From Trichostrongylus colubriformis (taxonomy: Eukaryota > Nematoda > Chromadorea > Rhabditida > Trichostrongylidae): a DNA stretch of 64,000 nucleotides. Positions 37,001 through 49,000 of the stretch are shown here, one piece after another (within the stretch, counting starts at the first letter, position 1; every line of letters begins with the position of its first letter). The stretch covers positions 1,861,992 through 1,925,991 of the forward strand of contig OZ022261.1 of assembly GCA_963978905.1 (NCBI GenBank). Direction: 5' to 3'. A model generated the notes under the pieces. It saw only the letters and a program-made list of their open reading frames with translations, searched no databases and was not told the origin of the DNA. Both the position numbers and the translations under genes were made by a program.

Positions 37001-40000
37001 GGATCCTGCTCAGAAGAAACAGTGGATTGGGTATTTTAGAGTTCACCGAGGAAGCACTGCCAACATCCTCCACTTGTGTGTTTACAAAAATACCGGTTGA
37101 AAAAGGGAATGGCGTCATTTCGGTGCCATTGGCGCCGTCATTGAAAAGCGAATGTCACCTTCATGATCAAGACAATGGTCTTGAATATTGAGGTCTGGAA
37201 TTGCTACTTTTGTGAGCTTTCAGCCCTATTATCTTTTACAACACCTCGGTCGCAGTTGTCAGGAACGCTCTTTTCTAGGACAATGCGTTCCCACGTCGAG
37301 CAGCATCTCTTAAAAATTAAAAATATGCACGGTACCATAAAGAAGGGACGCAGAAACCGGCTTTGTTGCAAGCGTGTTAGAAGCTATGTCGCAAAAAGCT
37401 AAGAAGCGAGACAAAATGTGCCAGTAAATGTTATAGGAAGACAGGTGGTGCATAAAATGGAAGAGACTGCAACGGTTCATAATACAGGCATCAAAAAAGT
37501 GAAGGAACCATGAAGATGAATCGATTCCATTGCTACTGCTAGAAACAAAACCAGATGATTATTCTTACCTGCATGAGTGGTTTATAGGGATTACATACAA
37601 GAACGTAAGTAAGAATATCGACAGCGGTGAGCTTCTGTGAGAGGGCAGAGGATATGACATTGGAAGCACTCTCTGCTTCAGTGACTAGAAGGTCATCATA
37701 ATCCGATTGCACAGGAAGTTCCTATAAGATAAGTTACTGAGCTAACTTGAATCGTGGTTTACGTGGTTTACGCCTACCTCTAATTGTGCTTCACGATTAC
37801 TATGTTTGGACTCCGTGTGAGAAATAGGTTGAATTACATTCACTAGCAATGTCACACGAAGTTGTGAGCGGATACCGTTTGATTTGATACCACATTCCGA
37901 GAACTTGTTTATCAGGCAGTTGATCTAAAAGGCAATAGGATGGCGATAAAAAAGAGAAAGTGCTAGGTCGATGCACATTCAACATTGAAAATTGTTCCTT
38001 CAACCTGATGATCTTCAATAATTTTCGGGACATTCATTTTCAAGACTAATTCATTTGAAAACTGATGTGTCCGAAACTCCGATTAGCAACCAAAGCAACC
38101 AAACGCAACAAAGGTTCAAACCTTTCCTACGAAGGACATGAAAAGTTTCACGAAAAGATTGCAAACAGATATACAAACTTGTAAGTGAGCTTTCAGCCCC
38201 TGGCGACTTTCCAGGATTCAAAGGCACACTTTAATGCGACTCCCCGTAAAAATGAAAATGTCTTCGAAAATCTTGACTGCGATTTGTTCATTTGTAGAGC
38301 AAAAGTAATGCTATTAGCGTTTACAATAAGAACAAGCATAAATCAGTAGTACATTTACCTGTTGATCTGTTCAAATTATACTCCACATAGGGACTATTCA
38401 TAACTTTCAGTTACCTGAAGACAAACTGACCAAGTTTTCATGTGTTAGCGTCTGAATAAAGGTATCTCGATTGACACTGATCTTCACAATAGAAAGATAG
38501 TGGTTGCTGTCTACACTTGGTGAGATCATGTAATGTCTGAAACTGGATATTCTTACTCAAGCAATTATATAAAAAAGAAAATGAAAGAAAAAAGAATGAA
38601 ATAACGCACACAAGACTGGAGTTATCGACGAAAAAGTCGTACACCTTGGCGTCATAGCTAGCGCAAGGCAGTTCTGTGCAAGTAACATCGTCGACAGCGA
38701 AATATAAACCGATATATGCACGAATAGCGAAGTCCGCCAGTTTCTCATCGAAAAAGAACTCATGGATAACTTTGTGCACCCATGGACTAGAGGTATACAA
38801 ATCCTTCGGATTCATGCCACTATCCATCATCTTTTCAAAGAGAGAGCGCAATTTGGCCACTGCATCATTGACCGACAGAACTTCTTTCATGTCTCTATCT
38901 CTCAAATTCACCTTCTCAATATCCCACACAATCTGAAAAGAAACGCTCAAATAAAAGTTGAGAACAAGTCAGATAGTTGTAAAACTTGCTTTATTGAGGA
39001 ATTTCCTATACTTCACTCGACTGTTTTGCAGTAAGAGTTGTCTGGCTTGATTACACACCTCATCGGTGTGGAACATATTACCAATTTCTCGAAGATTGTT
39101 GACAAGAGGAGCCACCTGAATCCAAAGATCTCGAATGCATAAAAGCAAAATCTTTACCAACGCACAAAAAAAATACCAGGTGCATGCCGCGATTTTCGAC
39201 TGCTTTCAGCAGAGCCAACATCAGCTTGTTCTTTCCTTTCAGTTGAGTGTGCGAATAAATCATTGCGACCACAAGATCTTTGTCAGTACCAAACTAAACA
39301 ACATACTGAAGACGAGTTTCCATCATGACGAGTTTTCGAGGTATTATCCAGTATGATTTAGAGCTCTAGTGATCGTGGCGCACACCGCTGAATGATGTCG
39401 CGCAGACTGATACAGCAAAGACCACGTGGTCAGCGTCTCCAGCCCTGTGCTTTAATTTTCAAGGGACTTATGACAGCGATTTTGGAAAGCGGGCCATTGC
39501 ATGTCAGTTCGACGTTCCTACGTGAGCGCGTCCGGATCCAGTGATTTCGATTGGTTACGGAAATGAAATATGGAATGATTCGTGTACACGCTACTGCGTG
39601 AAGCAGGTGAACAAAACAATAAAGTTACAGTGTGTCCCAAAAGTATAGGTCCACCCTATTTTTCATCCATATCTCCAGAATGGACCAGCGATTCCTTTCC
39701 AAATTTTCATCTGTGGTACCTGATCACAGTAGCGATCAAACGCCTCAGTAAAATTGGAGACATAAAATTGCAAAATTTTATTTGCTTTTTTTTCAAAAAT
39801 AAGGGTGTCCGAAAAGTATAGGTCCACTCAGTCTTTCCGCCTTGCTACCTTCGAGAGGTAAGTTGTGAGGTAAATGTGTTGACTCATCCTTCTGAGATTT
39901 ACTCTACAGTGCCATGCCACGTGGTACGCACTTATCCGAGTACGAAAAAAGACAAATTCTGGCCTACAAGGATGTGGAACTCAGCAATCGCAAAATTCTG

Positions 40001-43000
40001 AGAAGATGGGCCTATTCCACAACTTGATCGACAGCTTCTGTAGCACCAAGGACCTGTACGGAACGAAAAAGAGAAGTGGAAGGCCGCAGAAGCTTTCTGA
40101 GAGGGAGAAGCGTCGGATCCTCGACGCTGCGTCCAATTCCACAAAGGGTGTTTGTCGGCTGTGCTGGGAACTGGCACCTAATGTATGTATGTACCGCTGT
40201 TTATATGGTAGTAAATTGCTTTCTAGAACGTCCTGATAAGCCCTGGAGTCTATACGATGCGTGATGAATAGTATCCTGCTTTTACCAAAGCGAGAGAAGG
40301 CGGCCCAAACCATAAAATTACCACCAGCAAATCCGCGCCTCGAGAAGTGGCGCGGCTCCTCCCTCAAATCCTTCCAGTGACTTGCCAAGCCATCGGGTTC
40401 ATCCAATTTTGAATTTTCTCATCAGAAAAGATACCGGCAACGCTATTACTGATACGCCGTGAACTATACTACGTCAATAATGTAACCCTGCAGACTACCT
40501 CATCCCATTGATGCGTCCAGCTGACATTTTACTTGGCAAAATGGATTTGAACCTCTTCGTGTGCCCTCGTGAGGTATGGCGTGGACGAGAGCCGTCTTCG
40601 CTCGAAGTGAGGAGACGGCTTGAGCAGACGGTGCACAGTGTTTTTCGATACAGTAGGTGTCAGTTCCCTGCACAGCAGACAAACACCCTTTCTGGAATTG
40701 GACGCAGCGCTGAGGATCCGACGCTTCTGCCTCTCAGAAAGCTTCTGCGGTCTTCCTTTTGTCTTTTTCGTTCCGTACAGGTCCTTGGTGCTACAGAAGC
40801 TGTCGATCAAGTTGTGAAATAGGCCCATCTTCCCAGAAATTTTGCGATTGCTGAGTCCCACATCCTTGTAGGCCAGAATTTGTCCTTTTTCGTACTCGGA
40901 TAAGTGCGTACCGCGTGGCATGGCACTGTAGAGTAAATCTCAGAAGGATGCGTCAACACATTTACTTCACAACTTACCTCTCGAAGGTAGCAAGGCGGAA
41001 AGACTGAGTGGACCTATACTTTTGGGACACCCCTATTTTTGAATAAAAAAGCAAATAAAATTTTGCGATTCTATGTCTCCAATTTTACTGAGGCGTTTGA
41101 TCGCTACAGTGATCAGGTACCACAGATAAAAATTTGGAAAGGAATCGCTGGTCCATTCTGGAGATATGGATGAAAAATAGGGTGGACCTATACTTTTGGG
41201 ACACACTGTATTCTTCACATGGACCATCTTCGTAGCAGTAAAAGGTGACGATAACGTTGTGCTTGAGTAAGGAAGCTATTCTAGTCATTAAAACCAACCT
41301 CTTCGTTTAGAAGGGCTACAGCATCATCGTAAGCGCGACCTTCGAAAAATTTTTCACATTGCTTGTATTCATCGAGCAACAAATTGAGCACATAACCGGT
41401 GTTTGAAAGAAGGCCATTTTTAAACCTGTACGACAGATTATGGAAGAATTTTCCAGTGATTTAATACTGTTTGATTGAATGGAACACTGACCTTTCGCAG
41501 ATCTGATACACAGTATTGCACACAGCTTTCGCCATCTCCCACTCTGTGTGACTCAGAGAGCCGAAGTAGTCGTCGAGAACAGACTAAACGGGAAAATGCC
41601 AAAACCCAGCCTACCAATTACACGTATAATAAGATAAATGAACCTTAACCAAGACGAAGTTCTCAAAAGAGTCCACTTCCACAATTTCCTTGATTTTCGC
41701 AGAATATTTTTCAGGAAGACGATTCACCATAGGATTAAGTGCTTGCTAAAAATTCTTCACAAATATGAAACGAAATATCATTAGTGGAAGATCTTCTGAA
41801 CTGACCTTGAAGAGGGCAAATGGCAATGTTGGGCTTTCGAGATAGCAGAAAAGCTCCTCAACGAGAGCAGTCATGCTAAAATCGGCACCTGGAGGGATGG
41901 ATCCTTTCAACACGTTCATACACATCTGCAAACGGAATTTTCATACGAGTAATTTGTACAGCATCGCAGTGACATGCAACCAGAGCACTCCCACGTGTCG
42001 AGGAAAATAGCGGCTCAGGCATGACCCCCCTCTATGAGGACCAAATTCAACCCCCCCCCCCCCTTTTTTTTTTACCTAGTATACAATATCAATAACTGTT
42101 GCAGGGTTGTATAGTTACAATGTGTTTTACTGCTATCTATACTGGCCTGAAATATCACAAAGAATATTTATAGCACATTTTCTCACACGGATTCGCTGTG
42201 AAATACCCTTCGCTTTTCATCTAATTATTGAAAGTCTAGATTCTAGTGCTTATCGCTAACCTCTTCATGTAAGACCCTCCCCCCCCCCCTATCAGGTCAA
42301 ATACAATCCTTCTGTCAAGAGATCCTCGACTGCCGGTGCACCCTGCATGCAACGAGTTCAAAGACTGAAGCTCACATCAAAGCACATATTATGCTTTTTC
42401 GTCTCGGGGATGACATGTTCGTTGTCCGAAAATTCAGCCCATTCAGCAAAAGATTCCAAGAATGGTTTAGGTCTATACTTTTCACTGTCTTTCTGATCAA
42501 CCAGACGAGCAATCACTGATCCAGGGTAGAGAAGATCACCTTCTTTAGCAATATGCTCTAATCTGAACGATTAAAATTACTAGTAGTAGAAGTAAAGAAA
42601 AACGAATTCTGAACAAACCTTCCTGGTGCCTTCTTGACCTCAACGTTGAATACCAGCTTCATTGACTCCACAGAAGCATACACTGCACCAACGCCTACCC
42701 ATTCCTAAAAGAACACAGTGCAAAACAGCTTGATCCCTGTAGAACATCTCACTCATTTCGAATATCAAATTACCAACTGATGTACCTCCACCGAAGTACT
42801 GCGACACATCAAAAAGCTTTTTACGGAAGATTTTCAGTAATTTCTGAGTTTTTCGAGCTCATATTGTTGTTACATGCGGGACAACGTTCGCGACCGGCTG
42901 ATTTAGCCTCCAGCCCGTCTGCAATCTACCCCCGGCTAGTGACGCAGAGAAGAGTGAGAAAGTATGTTTTCATGTTTCTATCTTTGGAAAGTTTTTCGTC

Positions 43001-46000
43001 GTTTCATTCCGTTCTTTCTCTACTGTTACACTGCTGAGCACCCTACTATTTTCAAGAGCTGCTAAATTTACCCCTTCTAGAGTTTTTGAGCAACAATGAT
43101 GGTCGATTCGATTACGTTACCTTATAGAAGACCAAGCACTTACCCTATTCTGCTTTTTGTATCCTAAGAGCTTTCCGGTATAAGGGGACTTCAGAATGCT
43201 TGGATCATTATCCTTTTCAAAGACAACGATTGATCGACCAATCGTCACCTGAAAGCGAATTTCGTTGGGGCACATCGAACGACAGCACATGAAGGACCCA
43301 CCTTGAATTTATCAGAAGTTTCCTCTAAATTACAGGTATAACTGCGCTCCTGGTGAGTGACAAGCAGACTTCCGTCACCCAATAGACGAATCTCCACTTG
43401 CGTTTTTCCTCCGTTCAGCGAAACGATGTAATTTAGAGCTCCACTGCGAGTAACTGTCACTTTGTAGATGCTCATATCTTTGACTAGATCAAAGAGGAAC
43501 GTCTCCGTTAGATCTTTCGTCGGAAGAACCTGTAGAATCAAGTTGGAAACCGCTTGAAAAAGTGAAAACGACTCGTACCTGCCCTCGCTCAACAGCATTT
43601 CTGAAATTGTTGAAAGCAGCGGTTACCCTCGCATGACCGATCACAGCACTACTTATGGCAATCATTTCGTGTTTAGGAAGTGGCACCTTCTGAAAGTGAA
43701 GGAATTCTCCTGATACACGCGATAATTGGTTGCTAAGGATGACCAGTACAAACCTGTAGAACTTTATTGGCAATGCGATTATCAAGCCACTGAGTATTAA
43801 AACGGTTCTCAGTGAAATCCGGCTCTTTCAGCATGTCAACAAGGTATGACACCTGCGAGGCAAACGAGGCACGTAACTCCAATTCTTGTAAGGCGCACAA
43901 CATCACAGAGACTGCTTCGTGGCTGCAGAATAAAGAAAAAATAAATGACTGTGAGTATATGCATCGCAATCAACAGGGATGTTGCAAATTTAATCCTCAC
44001 CGAGTACGACCGCGAGCAAACAGATGACCAAACTGTGAATCCGCAAACTCGTGTACTTTACCGGCACTGGAAACCGAGAAGTAACCCCAAACGTTCTGAG
44101 CAGATCGGAAATTCAGCACCTCTACCGATCCCGTTGAAGGTCGGAAAAAGTCCTCAGGATCCTAAATGCAGTTCAGTTACACAGCAAATTCTTTAATAAA
44201 AATCCAATCTTCATTGTAGAAACGGCTCGCAACGAAAGCCTTCGTGGCGATTGTTTCTATGTATTCATCGGTCCTACTATAGGAAATCACCTTAGTCTGC
44301 TGGTTTGTAATGAGAACACATGAAAAAAATTTCAACAGCCGAACCCTCCGGGAAGATTATGTCACGGTCAGCGATGAGATTCTGCAAACATGAGAAAGAC
44401 CTGCCCGCAGCGGACAGAGTGTACTCTTAAAAGTCCGATGCTTACTCCAAAAATCCATGGCTCGGTACCCATTGCCTGGAAACCACGCTAAGTGGATCAG
44501 GATGACCATTGTCGGAGCTGTGTTTAACATACCCGGCCAAGCAAAGTCCGTCCACAAAAGGCGCATTGCGGAATGAATCGGATGGTGCTCGCTACGAAAA
44601 AAATTCAACACGGTTCCAGAACGGTCTAAAGGCCGGGAAGCCTACGAAAGGGAGTCCAACATTGGGGAATGGTGCTCTGCGGAGTTTTTCAGAACTGCCT
44701 CCATTTAAACGCAGTTTTCATAAGAACGAACAGGATGCCGAGTCCATAGACCACCGCTTTCGAATGGTTTTCCCCTTCTCTGTCGTATGTTCAGTTACAG
44801 CCCCGTTCAGTGAGACCTCCAAGGCCGACTTTACTAGCACTAGTAATGAAAGAGGATACTGCAAGGTTGCTGTTCCTCAGCATATACCACAAAAGCACAC
44901 TCCAAAGATCCAAAGAAACAAGAGCTCATTGAAAACTGCACCCGTTGCCTATGAACGCTCCTACCTCAGAAGTAATTCGTGCAGCGATGACACTGTACTC
45001 AGTATCCGTCAGAACAATTTCGTCTGGCAGAGGTGTGGTGCCATATCTATCCAGTCCTTGAAAAAAAATTCATAATCATGCCGCAAGAAATAAGATGCTG
45101 AGACTGCTATGATGAAATGGTATGATTGAGTACCGTAAAATAATCGAATATCGGTGATCCTATTCAGCGGGAGGCCCATAGCTATTTGCATTTGAATAGC
45201 AGGAATGTTGATGCTGGCGAGCATTTCTGTACAAGGATGCTCGACCTAAATCTATGTATACAAGGCCATTCCTGAGTTCAGATAGGCTCATTCAAAATAT
45301 TCATCGACATCATCAAAAATTAAGCCACACAGGCATGTTATTTTGCACTTGCACGCTTGCATGCTCTTCACCGTCAATTCGATAGAAGCATAGAATTTGC
45401 AAGATTACCTAAGGCCACTTATCAACCCTCATCAGTTGTTAGCACTTCCGATTTCACCCATTAATGTGCTCACTCCTCAACACACAACTACAGAGCAAAC
45501 GAACAGGAAGACTATACCCCGTAGGGTGATTCATTCGAGAACACACCTGAAGCCTCGGATTGAGTTCGAGGAAGAAGTACTTGTCTTCATCTGGAAGGTA
45601 CATGTATTCCACAGTACCAGCTGACTCATAGCCAACAAGTTTGGCGATTTTAACCGCATCCTACAAGCACACGAAGACAGCATCAACATGAAATTGAAAT
45701 CACTAAAATTACCGAATGCGATACCTCCTGCATTCTTCTCAGGGTTTCCTTGGGAGCGATACTCGCTGGAGCTTCTTCAATAATTTTTTGACACCTTCGC
45801 TGGATAGAACAGTCACGAGTGAAAACCGGAATAACGTTTTCGTACCTGAAATAAACACCTGCTATAAATAAAGTCATATGCCAATTAATAACAGTGACAC
45901 TCTGATCTATGTAATCATCAAACTAAAACATCAACATCAGCAGTGCAATCACCTGTCGGCTATGAGTTGGACTTCAATATGTCTAGCATTCTCGACGCAC

Positions 46001-49000
46001 TTCATGATGAAAATAGGGGATCCAGGCACTTCGGTTTGTACTTGAACAAAATTCTCTTTGAAATCCGCTTCGTTCTTGCATTTCCTTATTCCTTTTCCAC
46101 CACCGCCCTCGGAAGCTTTGATCTGGGATTGAAGAAAACTGTACGAAACACATCTTATCGCAACACAACTAACCACAAAACCATAAGTACTATCAAGAGA
46201 AGGGTTTCAAATTCCCATGGAACTTTGAAATTGGACCGAGATGGATAGATAGAGCTCGGAATATTGATTGTAACTGTGTAAACCAAAATTGCAAAATGCC
46301 ATTCTGATGCGAGTTAGGAGTGGTCAAAGTTAGCCTGTGACGTCTCATTGGCGAGGCACTTTGCCAACAGCACGGCCATTATCGGGGAGGAATCGGCCAC
46401 AGTGGCTCACTGGCAGTGTTCCGGATCTGCATGATACAGGTCGTGGGTTTGATCCCCGCCGGTGAAAATTTCTTTGCTTCTTGTGTTTAATTGTCAGTAA
46501 GTGCTTTTCTTTCACTTCTGAACATTTCCTTGTACCAGTACCTATTGCATCAATTCTTTACCATCTTATTTGGGGGAACACCTGAGAACTGCCTGGAATC
46601 ACACGTGCCAGGTGGTACAGAACCAACTGCGCCAACTCAAACACCACACCCGACTGACGCAGGTGATCGGCAGGGTAACTTCTTAAGACAGTGGTGACAG
46701 TGGTAGAGGTAATTCGGTTGCATCATTCATTCCAATCTCTGATACTAACCGGTGACGTTTTCTCCACAAAAGCAGACACGTCAAGCAACCCGTCATTCCG
46801 ATCGATACGGCTTTAATACGATACGATAACTATCATTCTGCTATCATGCTCACTACTCTTCACCTCAGTCATTCTTCGGAAAAGTCAACCCCACGAAACG
46901 GGCCTGGATCAGAAAGGCGGCTGGTGCTAAAAAGGCCGTATCTGCCACAGCTCAGGGGCGATTTTTTCACGGGGATTTGAGCGCAGATAGGCTTCCTAGA
47001 CCCCTAGCTTCCAAGTGAACAACATCTTTTACGGATTCCTTATCACCCACATAACCCCTATCACCGCCTTTAAGAACACTTCAAACCAAGGGTAGGTTAC
47101 CGTGGTCATGCTTCAACCAGCACGCGCATGCGATCTTTTGAACAGTGGATAAACATCCAGAATCGACGAAAATTCTATATTGGATAACCATCACAGAAGC
47201 ATTTGAACTAATTTTGTGCAGTGCGTTCGGACACGGTACCGTTCCCTAATGCAGCGTTATGCAGTGACTTAATGAGGATGGCGAAACCCCAGACTCGAAG
47301 ACGTATCATGACATTCAGCTGTGGTGTTGCGGAAGTTCCAAAATGGAGAAAGTTATACAGAAGTACGCAGGTAACAAGATATTGATCGTCACTTGTGATC
47401 TCCCTATATACACCCAATACAATTCGATAGAAAGCAATGCACTCCTGGAACTGCGGTCCTCTCCCTATAGTCTGATACTCGCATGCATTTCACTGTATAA
47501 TGTCCCCAATTGCTCGAAGAAAAAAAATCAGAAAAAATCACGGGTAAGTGCTGCTCACCATGAGCGGGTATCCTATTTTGTGTTTTTCTAGGGCTCGCAA
47601 CCCTTCGTAGAGGTCCGAAACGGTGGCTTGGTTGAAAAGATCTCGAGTGACAGTGACTTGTTCTCCTTCCTTCCTTTCGCTTAGTTCCAGCCTCAGTCCG
47701 CTGCCGGACCACTCTATTGTAGGAATGTCCAAAGTCTGAAAGACTGCCAATTAACGACACAGCAACACTCAATGGGAAACAATTCAATGTTGAAGGGGTA
47801 TCCTATGTTAGCATCACTGCCCTGGAGGGACGGCCCATAATTTGACGGCATTCGTTTTGCCTGAGAGGCGGAGAAGGAAATCCCTCCCTTCACTTACACA
47901 AAGATATAAGCTGAGGGCACGTCAGTGATGCTCAGGTGTTCATCAGTCTATAAGATATCTGCCCCCCAGGCAACAGACCTTATTTTTGCTTTACGTGAAT
48001 AGCCGATGTCCAAAGAAATCTGAAAACAAACCTGCGCTATGATAGTTGAAGCAATTTTATCACCAAGAGAGAACATGGCACTAGAAGGTGGCCCAATAAA
48101 AACGATGCCTCGGGCTGCCAATTGCTTTGGCAACTCCGGATTTTCGGAAGCATGACCCCACCCTGCCCACACAGCGTCGACCTTGAAAGGATTAGAATAC
48201 ATTATATGGCCAGTCCAATCTCGAAAATCATCCGCTACCAGTAAATACTGAATTCACCCCTTTCTCCACTGCATGGTTGACAATTTCTTCGACATTGGCG
48301 TAGTTGTTCCGATTATCACCACCAGGCGAGAAAACAAAATGATCGGCGAGCTTCAAATACTCTGTAACATTATTGATAATTTTATCATTCTTGAGGTGAA
48401 ACAGAATGTTTTCTTAAACTATTCCTAAGTTACGAAGAGAACGAACGGGTCTCGAGAAAGAGACCATTATGAAGACCACGACACAGTGATCTGACCAACG
48501 GTCACACAAGAAAGTAGAAATACCAAGTAGTGCGACAAAAAAAGGAAAAAACGAAATGGAATAGTAAAAATTCGAGAGTTATAGACTCTGGTTCATCATT
48601 GATTTTCACGGTGGGTGATTCCGAGGTGTCCACGATTAACATTGCGATCGGAGCCACAGGAAAGTGTGACGGTGTGGAAGCCATGAGTAGCAAGCATATG
48701 GCGAGACCACTTGGAGATACACCGGATGGACTGATTCAGGGAACGTAGAGGTATTTAAAGCGAGACTTCGATGAAACTACGAACACAAACAATTGTAAGA
48801 CCAATCTATGTGTGTGAATTGAGAAAAAGACGTCGAAAGCTAAAACTTGAGAAAAGAACATAGAAGCTGTTCAAAGTAAAGTATAGAGGCCGACAAAAGT
48901 AAAGCACAAGAGTAGATTTTCAATCTCAACCTCACCAGCATTGGATCGAATTTCTTGTTCCGTCGTCAAACATATGAACTTGATGATACGATCGTTACGA

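Noticed and set aside
38986..39016. Longer version of carboxylase exon 24 ending at 38986
   Set aside because: That donor leaves a phase that creates a stop in the next exon; the GTGAAG donor at 39017 keeps the frame.
21587..42295. Poly-C tracts (near 21587, 42048 and 42283) as signals
   Set aside because: Homopolymer runs without further structure; more useful as warnings of possible base-count errors.
44509..45075. 188-codon + strand ORF opposite the carboxylase
   Set aside because: Its right end is antisense to exon 44965-45056 and the remainder is intron; no domain, and the minus-strand reading is the conserved one.
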